From assembly GCA_017518735.1 (NCBI GenBank), contig JAFWTY010000026.1, forward strand, positions 118,711-182,710: 64,000 nt of DNA, read 5' to 3'. How positions within the stretch are numbered: the stretch's first letter is position 1; each line of letters opens with the position of its first letter. The notes below the pieces were generated by a model. It had not been told where the DNA came from. It saw nothing but the letters and a program-made list of their open reading frames with translations, and made no database searches. The stretch is from Lachnospiraceae bacterium (GTDB lineage Bacteria > Bacillota > Clostridia > Lachnospirales > Lachnospiraceae). Positions 34,824 to 45,088 of the stretch are shown here, piece after piece. Both the position numbers and the translations under genes were made by a program.

Positions 34824-35426
34824 ATGGCAGAAGAAAAGAAGACAGTAGCAGTTAAGCCTATCGCTAAAGTAGCAGCTAAGGCTGAAGCAGCTAAGGAAGA
34901 GAAGAAGGAAGCAGTTAAGGCAGCAGCACCTGCAAAGAAAGCTCCCGCTAAGAAGGCACCTGCAAAGAAGGCAGCTCCCGCTAAGAAGGCAGAAGCTCCC
35001 AAGAAAGCAGAAGCTCCTAAGAAGGCAGAAGCTCCTAAGAAGGCAGAAGTTAAGAAAGCAGCACCTGCAAAGAAGGCAGCAGCTCCCAAGAAGGCAGAAG
35101 CTCCTAAGAAGGCAGCACCTGCAAAGAAAGCAGCAGCTCCCAAGAAGGCAGAAGCTCCTAAGAAGACAGCACCTGCAAAGAAGGCAGCAGCTCCCAAGAA
35201 AGCAGCAGCTCCTAAGAAGGTTGCAGTTAAGAACTCCGTATATGTTCAGTATGCTGAGAAGTCTTACAGCGTAGAAGATCTTGTAAAGATCGCTAAAGAC
35301 GTTTGGGTATATGATCTCAAGCAGAAGGCAGCTGATTTCAAGAGCGTTGAAATCTATGTTAAGCCTTTCGAGAACACCGCTTACTATGTAATCAACGGAA
35401 CCGAGAACGGAAGCTTCCAGATCTAA
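34824..35426 (+). CDS. histone-H1-like Ala/Lys/Pro-rich protein with C-terminal DUF6465-like domain
   Basis: 200 residues in two parts. Residues 1-130 are an extreme low-complexity chain built from variations of APAKKA and APKKAE, resembling the tail of eukaryotic histone H1 and bacterial AlgR3/Hc-like proteins that bind DNA through charge. Residues 130-200 are a compact domain (NSVYVQYAEKSYSVEDLVK..., ending YYVINGTENGSF) that I match to DUF6465. GAAAGGAAGGAG precedes ATG 34824. Codon use is very biased and repetitive, suggesting high expression. It has its own promoter and terminator. A nucleoid role is inference. Confidence 0.75.
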   Translation: MAEEKKTVAVKPIAKVAAKAEAAKEEKKEAVKAAAPAKKAPAKKAPAKKAAPAKKAEAPKKAEAPKKAEAPKKAEVKKAAPAKKAAAPKKAEAPKKAAPAKKAAAPKKAEAPKKTAPAKKAAAPKKAAAPKKVAVKNSVYVQYAEKSYSVEDLVKIAKDVWVYDLKQKAADFKSVEIYVKPFENTAYYVINGTENGSFQI

Positions 35427-35451
35427 TTTGATTCTTAAGTAAATAATAAGA

Positions 35452-35482
35452 AAAACCTCATCCATTGCGGATGGGGTTTTTT
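35452..35482 (+). terminator. terminator after the H1-like gene
   Basis: AAAACCTCATCC and GGATGGGGTTTT pair (one G-T) around ATTGC, followed by T. Confidence 0.85.
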
Positions 35483-35496
35483 GTTTTAAATAAATG

Positions 35497-35525
35497 TTGA
35501 CATTTTTTGTTCTCGGTGCTAAATT
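35497..35525 (+). promoter_or_regulatory. heat-shock operon promoter
   Basis: TTGACA at 35497-35502, 17-base spacer, TAAATT at 35520-35525. The CIRCE operator follows 14 bases downstream, near the transcription start. Confidence 0.8.
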
Positions 35526-35539
35526 ATGTTTTGAGGGTA

Positions 35540-35566
35540 TTAGCACTCTGTTCGAATGAGTGCTAA
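35540..35566. promoter_or_regulatory. CIRCE element (HrcA operator)
   Basis: TTAGCACTC, nine bases, GAGTGCTAA: an exact match to the CIRCE consensus. It lies between promoter and hrcA, so HrcA represses its own operon and heat relieves it. Confidence 0.97.
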
Positions 35567-35588
35567 CAACAAACAAAGAGGACCGCTT

Positions 35589-36635
35589 ATGGCACAGAAA
35601 CTGGACGAACGGAAAATGAAGATTCTGCAGGCAATCATCCGGAACTATCTGGAAACCGGAGAACCCGTAGGATCAAGAACCATCTCGAAATACACGGATT
35701 TGAATTTAAGTTCCGCAACAATCCGCAATGAAATGGCCGACCTCGAGGAAATGGGCTACATCATTCAGCCTCACACTTCGGCAGGCCGTATTCCTTCCGA
35801 CCAGGGCTACCGCTTATATGTGGACAGCATGATGGAAGAGAATGCCAGACAGGTGGAAGAACTGAAGGAAATGCTGGTAGAGAAGGAAGAAAAAATGGAC
35901 CACCTTCTCAAACAGGTAGCCAAGGTTCTTGCGGTGAACACCAACTACGCAACGATGGTTTCGGCGCCCAGGGTGCTCGGAAACAAAGTGAAGTTCATTC
36001 AGCTGTCCAGTGTCAGCGACGATCAGATTCTGGCGGTCATCGTGGCAGAGGGAAATGTCATCAAGAATACGATGATTCCCGTCAAGGAGCCGATCAACGA
36101 TGAGACGATGCTGAAGCTGAACATCCTCTTAAATACCAGTTTGAACGGTCTTGCCATCGAAGAGATCAACTTAGCCCTCATCGCAAAAATGAAATCACAG
36201 GCCGGTGTGCATGGTTCCTTTATCGGCGACGTAATCGACGCGGTAGCGGAAACCATCAAGGAAGAGGATGATTTGGAAGTATACACTTCCGGAGCAAACA
36301 ACATCTTCAAATATCCGGAACTTGCTTCCACGCAAAACGCAAGTGATTTGATCAATGCTTTTGAAGAGAAGCAGCTTCTGGCACAACTTGTGGATGAGTC
36401 GCAGAGCGACGGAGAAGAAAGCAAGAACGGCATCCGCGTTTACATCGGAGAAGAATCCCCGATCCAGAGCATGAAGGACTGCAGTATCGTAACCGCCAAT
36501 TATGAATTCGGCGAAGGCATGAGAGGAACGATCGGTATCATCGGACCGAAGCGAATGGATTACGAAAAGGTGGTCGGAACCTTAAAAACAATCAAAACGC
36601 AACTCGATGCCCTGTATCAGGATGAGAAAAAATAG
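35589..36635 (+). CDS. hrcA: heat-inducible transcription repressor HrcA
   Basis: 348 residues. An N-terminal winged helix (KILQAIIRNYLETGEPVGSR, SSATIRNEMADLEEMGYI, HTSAGRIPSDQGYRLYVD) is followed by a GAF-like dimer domain and the long insert typical of HrcA. It binds the CIRCE just upstream and needs GroEL for activity in studied species. AAAGAGG precedes ATG 35589. First gene of hrcA-grpE-dnaK-dnaJ; the neighbouring CIRCE confirms autoregulation. Confidence 0.96.
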   Translation: MAQKLDERKMKILQAIIRNYLETGEPVGSRTISKYTDLNLSSATIRNEMADLEEMGYIIQPHTSAGRIPSDQGYRLYVDSMMEENARQVEELKEMLVEKEEKMDHLLKQVAKVLAVNTNYATMVSAPRVLGNKVKFIQLSSVSDDQILAVIVAEGNVIKNTMIPVKEPINDETMLKLNILLNTSLNGLAIEEINLALIAKMKSQAGVHGSFIGDVIDAVAETIKEEDDLEVYTSGANNIFKYPELASTQNASDLINAFEEKQLLAQLVDESQSDGEESKNGIRVYIGEESPIQSMKDCSIVTANYEFGEGMRGTIGIIGPKRMDYEKVVGTLKTIKTQLDALYQDEKK

Positions 36636-36668
36636 CGAAAGATTTTTGGAAAAAGCAGAGGAAAGAAA

Positions 36669-37319
36669 ATGGCATCAAAAGGAAAAATCCTTAAGAAAGT
36701 GAAACAACACAAAGGAAATAAGGATATGGAGAAAGATTTAAAGGATCTTCTGGAAGAAGAAAGCAAGGCGGAAGAAACCGAAGAAGTGACCGAAGAGGAA
36801 ATCGAAGAAAACGAAGCCGAAGCGGAAGAGCCCGAAGCGGAAAAAAACGAAGAGGCTGAGGAGCCGGAGGAAGAAAAGAAAGATCCGAAGGATGAAAGAA
36901 TCGAGGAACTTGAGGATAAGGTAAAAAGACAACTTGCCGAGTTCGACAACTTCCGGAAAAGAACGGACAAAGAAAAAGAGACCATGTTTGAGGCCGGCGC
37001 GAAGAGCGTCATTGAAAAGATTCTCCCCGTGGTTGACAATTTTGAAAGAGGTATCGCTTCCTTAAGCGAAGAGGAACTGCAAAGCGCCCAGGGTTCCGGA
37101 ATGCAAATGATATACAAACAACTGATGGGCGAACTGGAAAAGCTCGATGTCAAACCGATCGAAGCGGTCGGAAAAGAGTTCGATCCCGAACTTCACAACG
37201 CAGTGATGCAATGTGAGAGCGAAGAGTACGAAAGCGGCATCGTGGCACAGGAACTTCAAAAAGGATACACCTACCGTGACAGCGTTATTCGTCACAGCAT
37301 GGTAGCAGTAGTTAGTTAA
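36669..37319 (+). CDS. grpE: nucleotide exchange factor GrpE
   Basis: 216 residues. An acidic, Glu-rich N-terminal arm (about 20-85) forms the expected long coiled coil. The conserved part includes FDNFRKRTDKEKE, ILPVVDNFERGI and the C-terminal beta-wing GKEFDPELHNAVMQ and GYTYRDSVIRHSMVAV. It releases ADP from DnaK. An in-frame ATG at 36726 could give a shorter form; 36669 has the better purine-rich leader (GAGGAAAG). Between hrcA and dnaK in the normal order. Confidence 0.95.
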   Translation: MASKGKILKKVKQHKGNKDMEKDLKDLLEEESKAEETEEVTEEEIEENEAEAEEPEAEKNEEAEEPEEEKKDPKDERIEELEDKVKRQLAEFDNFRKRTDKEKETMFEAGAKSVIEKILPVVDNFERGIASLSEEELQSAQGSGMQMIYKQLMGELEKLDVKPIEAVGKEFDPELHNAVMQCESEEYESGIVAQELQKGYTYRDSVIRHSMVAVVS

Positions 37320-37322
37320 TAG

Positions 37323-39242
<1,920 letters not shown>

Positions 39243-39250
39243 AAAACAGG

Positions 39251-39298
39251 AACCGGTCATCTATATATGCCCCACGGTTACATTATAGATGCCCGGTT
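39251..39298 (+). other. large hairpin between dnaK and dnaJ
   Basis: AACCGG-T-CATCTATA (39251-39265) pairs with TATAGATG-C-CCGGTT (39284-39298), 14 pairs and one mismatch, around an 18-base loop. No T-run follows. It may shield the dnaK mRNA 3' end from decay or reduce read-through into dnaJ. Confidence 0.65.
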
Positions 39299-39337
39299 TA
39301 ATGCGATAAAAGGAAGTAATAGGAAAGGTTTCTAGCT

Positions 39338-40495
39338 ATGGCTGACAAGCGCGACTACTATGAGGTTCTCGGGGTTCCCAAGAACGCCGATGAAGCCGAA
39401 ATCAAAAAAGCATACAGGGCGCTGGCAAAAAAATACCATCCGGACATGAATCCGGAGAATCCCGAGGAAGCGGAAAAGAAGTTTAAGGAAGCTTCCGAAG
39501 CATATGGAGTATTGTCCGATCCGGAAAAGAGAACGGCTTATGACCAGTTCGGCCACGCAGCCTTTGAACAGGGCGGCGGAGGAGCCGGTGGTGCATACGA
39601 TTTTTCCGGTATGGATTTCGGTGATATATTCAGTGATCTTTTTGGATTCGGAGATATTTTCGGAACCAGAAGATCTTCCTCAAGAAGCGGACCCATGCGT
39701 GGGGCTGACAAGACAGTCGATGTAAGACTAACCTTTGAGGAGGCTGTTTTTGGTACCGAAAAAGAGATTGAAGTAGATTCCAAGGAAGAGTGTAAGACCT
39801 GTAAAGGATCCGGTGCGAAGCCCGGAACCAATCCCGAAACCTGTCCGAACTGTCGTGGCAAGGGCCAGGTAAGGGTAACACAGAACTCGATCTTCGGACA
39901 GATCACCTCCGTGCAGACCTGCCGTGAGTGTAACGGACGCGGAAAGATTATCCGAGAAAGGTGTACGGACTGCCGAGGAACCGGCTATATCACGATGAAG
40001 AAACGTTATGCGGTTAAGTTCCCCGCAGGTATTGATAACAACGGACTGGCTTGCAAGATTCCCGGCAAAGGAGAACCCGGACAAAACGGCGGACCGAGAG
40101 GCGATATTCTGGTACGTACCATCGTTTCCCGCCATCCTGTTTTCCAGCGTCAGGAGTACGATATTTATTCCACCGTATCCCTTCCGTTCAGCGTGGCAGC
40201 ACTCGGAGGCGATGTCATTATCGATACACTGGAAGGAAAGATTGCATATGAAGTCAAGGCCGGTACTCAGACCGATACGGTTGTAAGACTTCGCGGAAAG
40301 GGTGTTCCGACCCTTCGCAATAAGGAAGTGCGCGGTGACCATTATGTTAAATTTGTTGTTAAGGTACCCGAGAGGTTGTCCAAAGAGGCAAAAGAAGCAC
40401 TCCGCAATTATGACGGCTTGTCCGGTGATTTCTTAAATGCTGCGGCGAATGCGGGCATAACCAAGGACAAGAAAAAAGGATTTTTTGGTAAGTAA
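39338..40495 (+). CDS. dnaJ: co-chaperone DnaJ (Hsp40)
   Basis: 385 residues. J domain with [10 protein letters not shown] (HPD motif) at the start, a Gly/Phe-rich stretch ([16 protein letters not shown]), then four CxxCxGxG zinc repeats: [32 protein letters not shown]. The C-terminal peptide-binding domains follow. It stimulates DnaK ATP hydrolysis and delivers substrates. AGGAAAGG lies before the ATG. Last gene of the core heat-shock operon; a GC-rich hairpin follows. Confidence 0.97.
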   Translation: MADKRDYYEVLGVPKNADEAEIKKAYRALAKKYHPDMNPENPEEAEKKFKEASEAYGVLSDPEKRTAYDQFGHAAFEQGGGGAGGAYDFSGMDFGDIFSDLFGFGDIFGTRRSSSRSGPMRGADKTVDVRLTFEEAVFGTEKEIEVDSKEECKTCKGSGAKPGTNPETCPNCRGKGQVRVTQNSIFGQITSVQTCRECNGRGKIIRERCTDCRGTGYITMKKRYAVKFPAGIDNNGLACKIPGKGEPGQNGGPRGDILVRTIVSRHPVFQRQEYDIYSTVSLPFSVAALGGDVIIDTLEGKIAYEVKAGTQTDTVVRLRGKGVPTLRNKEVRGDHYVKFVVKVPERLSKEAKEALRNYDGLSGDFLNAAANAGITKDKKKGFFGK

Positions 40496-40505
40496 TGAAT
40501 TACAA

Positions 40506-40534
40506 ACCGCCGACAGAAATGCCGGCGGTATTAT
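40506..40534 (+). terminator. weak terminator after dnaJ
   Basis: ACCGCCG and CGGCGGT stem, followed by an interrupted ATTATTTT. Confidence 0.55.
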
Positions 40535-40711
40535 TTTGACAGGACGTGAAAAAGGTTTTACCATAAAAGCAGCTTCGTTCAATCGTATCTATGACAGAGG
40601 AATAATTCCCGCGTAGTGAAAGGATAAGGAAACAGGAATGAAGAAAACGGGATTGATGTTGGGTTTATTGATGTTACCGGAGACGGAAATGACGACGAGT
40701 GCTACTGCAAC

Positions 40712-41260
40712 ATGACCGGAAGCGGTATGGTAAGAGTGCAGTGTATTGTGTATGACAAAGCGAATGACGTAAAATATGTTCTGGATGGTTATGACTACAG
40801 TTATGATATTTTGGGCGTGGAAGACGGAAAGCTCATTGTAAAGGAGGTCGGTCCTTATGGTTACGGCCATCCCCTTACGGAAACCCAAGGTACCGTTGTA
40901 ATCAAAAATAACCGCCTGAGATTTGTTGCGGATCCGGATAGTCTGACGAAAGGCCTTATTGTTTACGAGAAAGTCTGGAGCGAGACCGGCGGAAAGGACA
41001 AGGAAGTCAGTACCGTCACGATTCTACGTCACGGAGAAGAGGTATACAGCGGATTCAGTTCCGAAATTAAGATCGAATCCGCAAGCGATAGTGAGATTGT
41101 TTTGAAGATTGAAGGCTGCCTGGTGGAGCCCAATGCAGACGGTACGATTGATATGCGCAAGGAGCCGTTAACGGAGATTACCATCCAAAGAGACCAGACC
41201 ATAACGCTGAAATCCCAGACCATGGACGCCGGCGTGACACTGGAGATTACCTATAAATAA
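40712..41260 (+). CDS. secreted-type protein of unknown function, N-terminus apparently lost
   Basis: From ATG 40712 the frame encodes 182 residues. Upstream, the same frame is open from 40628 and encodes IDVGFIDVTGDGNDDECYC, a clear FG-GAP-like D-x-T-G-D-G-N-D-D motif that belongs to the domain, yet no start codon or signal peptide is in frame. In another frame, ATG 40638 starts MKKTGLMLGLLM, which looks like a signal peptide beginning and stops after 25 codons. So the gene is either frameshifted or 5'-truncated. The rest (VYDKANDVKYVLDGYDYSYD) looks like a Lachnospiraceae-type hypothetical protein. I do not know its function. Confidence 0.6.
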   Translation: MTGSGMVRVQCIVYDKANDVKYVLDGYDYSYDILGVEDGKLIVKEVGPYGYGHPLTETQGTVVIKNNRLRFVADPDSLTKGLIVYEKVWSETGGKDKEVSTVTILRHGEEVYSGFSSEIKIESASDSEIVLKIEGCLVEPNADGTIDMRKEPLTEITIQRDQTITLKSQTMDAGVTLEITYK

Positions 41261-41268
41261 AAATGATA

Positions 41269-41297
41269 AGAGCCTGCCGTTTGGCAGGCTCTTTTTT
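41269..41297 (+). terminator. terminator before recU
   Basis: AGAGCCTGCC, GTTT loop, GGCAGGCTCT, T-run: strong intrinsic terminator. Confidence 0.9.
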
Positions 41298-41474
41298 CTT
41301 TTGTTTTCACAGAGGAGAGAGTATAATAATAAAGGGTTTTTTATGACTTGTGAGAGACAGATAACGGGATAAGGAGAATAAAAAAAGGAACCAAATTGGA
41401 ATGAACCGGTTACCAAGAAAAAAGGAAAGGCCGACATTGATACTTATGGTTTAGGCGATTAGAGAAGAGGAAGC

Positions 41475-42008
41475 ATGGCAACATGGAAATCCAGAGGCCT
41501 CAGGGGTTCCGTCCTTGAGGATATGATAAACCGAACAAATGAAAAATACCGCGAAGCCGGACTGGCGCTGATCCAGAAGATTCCGACCCCGATTACACCG
41601 GTAAAAATCGACCAGAAGAGCAGGCATATCACGCTAGCGTATTTTGATCAGAAAAGTACGGTCGACTATATCGGAACCGTACAGGGCGTACCGGTCTGTT
41701 TTGATGCGAAGGAAAGCGCGTCGGACACCTTCTCTCTGCAGAACATCCATGAACATCAGGTGAAATTCATGGGCGATTTCGAGGCGCAGGGCGGCGTAGC
41801 ATTTTTCTTGATCTACTATACCGGACGTGACGAGTTATATTACCTGCCCTACGAGTATTTGAAATTATTCTGGGACAGGGCACAGAACGGCGGTCGAAAG
41901 AGTTTCCGTCACGAGGAACTCAATCCGGCCTATGTGATTCCGAAACAGGAGGGCGTGCTGGTACCGTACCTGGAGGTATTGAAAATTGATTTGGAGGATA
42001 GAGAATAG
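41475..42008 (+). CDS. recU: Holliday junction resolvase RecU
   Basis: 177 residues. RecU cuts four-way DNA junctions in recombination repair and chromosome segregation in Firmicutes. The catalytic core is visible: SVLEDMINRTNEKYR, the STVDYIGTVQGVPVCFDAKES segment (metal-binding D, D-x-K), and HEHQVKFMGDFEAQGGVAFFLI. GAAGAGGAAGC precedes ATG 41475. It is usually next to a penicillin-binding protein gene (ponA) in Bacillus; here it lies alone between two terminators inside the old dnaK neighbourhood. Confidence 0.92.
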   Translation: MATWKSRGLRGSVLEDMINRTNEKYREAGLALIQKIPTPITPVKIDQKSRHITLAYFDQKSTVDYIGTVQGVPVCFDAKESASDTFSLQNIHEHQVKFMGDFEAQGGVAFFLIYYTGRDELYYLPYEYLKLFWDRAQNGGRKSFRHEELNPAYVIPKQEGVLVPYLEVLKIDLEDRE

Positions 42009-42016
42009 AGAGTATA

Positions 42017-42046
42017 AGAAAGCGGTTTCGACTGCTTTCTTTTTTT
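42017..42046 (+). terminator. recU terminator
   Basis: AGAAAGCGGT, TTCG tetraloop, ACTGCTTTCT, then a T-run. Confidence 0.88.
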
Positions 42047-42103
42047 GCCGTAAAATAATATAATGATATTTGTGAAAATGCGGACGAAAGGAAGCAAGAG
42101 ACT

Positions 42104-43066
42104 ATGAAATGGAAAAAAATCACAATTAAGACGATCACGGATGCAGAGGATATTTTAATCTGCAACTTGGAAGACGTGGGCCTGGAAGGCGCACAGATTG
42201 AAGATAAACTGCCGCTTACACCGCTCGAAAAAGAGCAGATGTTTGTGGACATTCCGCCGGTAAGCGAAGAAGATGACGGTATCGCATACCTGAATTTCTT
42301 CGTGGAAGAATCCGACGATCTGGATATGGAATCCCTGCTTGCCGATGTGCGCACGGTACTCGAGGAGACTGCGCAGTATACGGAGATCGGCGAGGGAAGC
42401 ATCACGGTTTCCGAAACCGAAGACCTTGACTGGATCAACAACTGGAAGAAATACTTCCACCAGTTCATGATTGACGACCTGCTCATCATCCCTTCCTGGG
42501 AGGAGTCGGAGTATCCCGACCACACCGGAAAGGTATTGCATATCGACCCCGGAACCGCTTTTGGTACAGGTTCCCATGAGACGACGAAACTTTGCATTCG
42601 CCAGATTGTCAAAAATATCAAGCCCGGCATGGAGATTCTCGATGTCGGCTGTGGCAGCGGAATTCTGGCCATCGTGGCCCTTCTTTACGGAGCAGGACAT
42701 GCAAAGGGCACCGACCTCGATCCCTGTGCACTTGATGCCACTTTAGAAAACATGGAGAAAAACGGCATCCGCAAGGAAGACTTTGAAGTCATCATCGGCA
42801 ACATCATTTCGGACAAGGAAGTACAGGACTGGGCAGGTTACGAGAAGTATGACATCGTGGCAGCCAACATCTTACACAATGTCCTGGAGATTCTGACTCC
42901 TGTCATCGTTAATCAGTTAAAACCCGGCGGAATCTACATCACCTCCGGTATTCTGGAAGAAAAAACGGACATCGTTACGAACGCGGTAAAGGCTGCAGGT
43001 CTTGAAATTGTGGAGATTACGCAGGACGGCGAATGGGTATCCGTAACCGCAAGAAAGCCGGAGTAA
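42104..43066 (+). CDS. prmA: ribosomal protein L11 methyltransferase
   Basis: 320 residues. SAM-dependent enzyme that trimethylates ribosomal protein L11. The N-terminal substrate domain is followed by the Rossmann-like methyltransferase domain: DPGTAFGTGSHETTKLC, ILDVGCGSGILAIVALLYGA (SAM motif I) and IVAANILHNVL (NPP[Y/F]-like N-I-L). GAAAGGAAG precedes ATG 42104. It is followed 11 bases on by rsmE, as in the B. subtilis dnaK cluster. Confidence 0.94.
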   Translation: MKWKKITIKTITDAEDILICNLEDVGLEGAQIEDKLPLTPLEKEQMFVDIPPVSEEDDGIAYLNFFVEESDDLDMESLLADVRTVLEETAQYTEIGEGSITVSETEDLDWINNWKKYFHQFMIDDLLIIPSWEESEYPDHTGKVLHIDPGTAFGTGSHETTKLCIRQIVKNIKPGMEILDVGCGSGILAIVALLYGAGHAKGTDLDPCALDATLENMEKNGIRKEDFEVIIGNIISDKEVQDWAGYEKYDIVAANILHNVLEILTPVIVNQLKPGGIYITSGILEEKTDIVTNAVKAAGLEIVEITQDGEWVSVTARKPE

Positions 43067-43077
43067 ATTAAAGAAGC

Positions 43078-43857
43078 ATGTATCACTTTTTCGTGGAAGA
43101 ATCGAATATCGATGTGGCCGGAAAAAAGGTCATCATTGAGGGCGGAGATGTCAATCACATCCGCAACGTTCTTCGTATGCGCATCGGCGAGGAAATCTCT
43201 GCAGGCGTAACCGGTGAGGATAAAGAATATCGCTTTGCGATTGCGGAACTCGGCGAAGATAAAATCGTCTGCGACCTTTTATTCGTCAAAGAAGCAGGCG
43301 TGGAATCTCCCGCACAGATTGTGCTGTATCAGGGGCTTCCGAAGGCGGACAAGATGGAGATGATCATCCAGAAATGCGTCGAACTCGGTGCGTTCCGCAT
43401 CGTTCCCGTGGCATGTTCCCGTAGTGTGGTCAAACTCGATGCCAAGAAGGAAAGCGGCAAAATCGCGCGCTGGCAGGCTATCTCCGAAGCGGCGGCAAAG
43501 CAGAGCAAGCGAAGCGTAATCCCCGAAATCTCCTCCGTAATGTCTATGAAGGAAGCCATTGCGGAGGCGAAGGATATGGACGTTGCCATCATTCCCTATG
43601 AACTGGCGGAAGGGATGGAAGCGACCGCGGAGGTTTTTGCGGAGATAGGCAAATTGGGAACAGAACATACAGGAGCAGGTAAGCCGCAAATAGCGGTATT
43701 CATCGGACCGGAAGGCGGGTTTACACCGGAAGAGGTGAAACTTGCGGAAGAAAACGGAGTGAAGCCGATTTCCCTCGGCAAGCGGATTTTGCGTACCGAA
43801 ACCGCAGGACTTGCCGTGATTTCCTGGATCGACTTCTGCCTGGAAGTACAAGCATAA
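43078..43857 (+). CDS. rsmE: 16S rRNA (uracil1498-N3)-methyltransferase
   Basis: 259 residues. SPOUT-class enzyme that methylates U1498 of 16S rRNA. The N-terminal PUA-like domain carries NHIRNVLRMRIGEEI; the knotted SAM-binding domain shows KADKMEMIIQKCVELG, AISEAAAKQSKRSVIPEI, FIGPEGGFTPEEV and LGKRILRTETAGLAVIS. The start is 11 bases after prmA, so the genes are co-transcribed. Identification is secure. Confidence 0.95.
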   Translation: MYHFFVEESNIDVAGKKVIIEGGDVNHIRNVLRMRIGEEISAGVTGEDKEYRFAIAELGEDKIVCDLLFVKEAGVESPAQIVLYQGLPKADKMEMIIQKCVELGAFRIVPVACSRSVVKLDAKKESGKIARWQAISEAAAKQSKRSVIPEISSVMSMKEAIAEAKDMDVAIIPYELAEGMEATAEVFAEIGKLGTEHTGAGKPQIAVFIGPEGGFTPEEVKLAEENGVKPISLGKRILRTETAGLAVISWIDFCLEVQA

Positions 43858-43906
43858 GATTTAGCGGTGCCCGGCACCATTCATTATTTATAAACTGGAG
43901 CTACAC

Positions 43907-45076
43907 ATGGAATGTTATTTGGATAACAGCGCAACGACGAAGTGCCTCGATGAGGTCGTCGAAGTTGTGGCAAACTGCATGAAGGAGACTTACGGAAATC
44001 CGTCGAGTATGCACTTAAAGGGCGTGGAGGCGGAGAATATCCTGCGCTCTGCGAAGGAGACCATTGCAAAAACCCTGAAAGTCGAAGAGAAGGAAATCTT
44101 TTTTACTTCCGGCGGAACGGAGTCGGACAACTGGGCGATTCTGCAGACGGCCCGTGCGAACAAGCGCTCCGGAAACCACGTGATCACGACAAAAATCGAG
44201 CATCCGGCCGTTCTCAATCCGATGAAACAGCTGGAGAAGGAAGGTTTTGAAGTAACCTACCTCTCCGTTGACGAAAACGGAAGGGTTTCTCTCGAAGAAC
44301 TGAAAGAAGTAATAAAACCGGAAACCATCCTGGTTTCGATCATGGGTGTGAACAATGAAATCGGAACCGTGGAACCGATCGCCGAAATCGGAGAACTGAT
44401 CAAAAAAAGCAACCCGAAGACGATTTTTCACGTGGATGCAGTCCAGATGTACGGCAAACTTCCGATTTTTCCGAAGCGCATGAAGATCGATATGCTTTCG
44501 GTTTCCGGCCATAAGATTCACGGCCCGAAGGGAATCGGAATCCTCTATATTTCCGAGAAAGTGAAGATTACACCGCTCATTTTAGGCGGCGGTCAGCAAA
44601 AAGGCATGCGCTCCGGAACCGACAACGTGCCCGGAATCGCAGGTATGGCAAAGGCCATCGGAATCATTTTTGCAAAGCTTGATGAAGAGAAAGAAAAACT
44701 GGAATCATTAAGAGACCTTTTCATAGACGAAGTGACAACCCTTCCCGGCATTACCGTAAACGGTCCGGCAAAGGCTGCCGAGACAAAAGAATTTGCGGCT
44801 CCTCACATTGTGAGCGTTTCGGTTGAGGGAATCCGTTCCGAAGTATTGCTTCATACTCTGGAAGAGAAGAACGTCTATGTTTCCGCGGGAAGCGCATGTT
44901 CTTCCAACAAACCTGCCGTATCGGAAACCTTAAAGGCCATCGGCTTGAAAAAAGAACTTTTGGGATCTACGATCCGTTTCAGTTTCAGTATTTTTACGAC
45001 GAAGGAAGAGGTGCTTTATGCGGCCCGCTCCCTCGGAGAAGTTTTGGAGACCTTACGGAAGTACACAAGAAGATAA
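43907..45076 (+). CDS. cysteine desulfurase (NifS/IscS family)
   Basis: 389 residues. PLP enzyme that takes sulfur from cysteine as a persulfide for Fe-S clusters or thiolated tRNA. Motifs: YLDNSATTKCLDEV at the start, TSGGTESDNWAI, IEHPAVLNPMKQLE, the PLP lysine in SVSGHKIHGPKGIGILY, and the active Cys in SAGSACSSNKP. In B. subtilis, a NifS-type desulfurase next to thiI feeds it with sulfur; here thiI is about 3 kb downstream in the same direction, consistent with this role. No iscU or suf genes are near. Confidence 0.92.
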   Translation: MECYLDNSATTKCLDEVVEVVANCMKETYGNPSSMHLKGVEAENILRSAKETIAKTLKVEEKEIFFTSGGTESDNWAILQTARANKRSGNHVITTKIEHPAVLNPMKQLEKEGFEVTYLSVDENGRVSLEELKEVIKPETILVSIMGVNNEIGTVEPIAEIGELIKKSNPKTIFHVDAVQMYGKLPIFPKRMKIDMLSVSGHKIHGPKGIGILYISEKVKITPLILGGGQQKGMRSGTDNVPGIAGMAKAIGIIFAKLDEEKEKLESLRDLFIDEVTTLPGITVNGPAKAAETKEFAAPHIVSVSVEGIRSEVLLHTLEEKNVYVSAGSACSSNKPAVSETLKAIGLKKELLGSTIRFSFSIFTTKEEVLYAARSLGEVLETLRKYTRR

Positions 45077-45088
45077 AGGAGAAAAAAG

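Noticed and set aside
34763..35576. Open frames antisense to the H1-like gene giving Ala/Gly/Phe- and Cys/Leu-rich chains
   Set aside because: They arise from the reverse complement of the AAG/GCA-rich repeat and have no start context.
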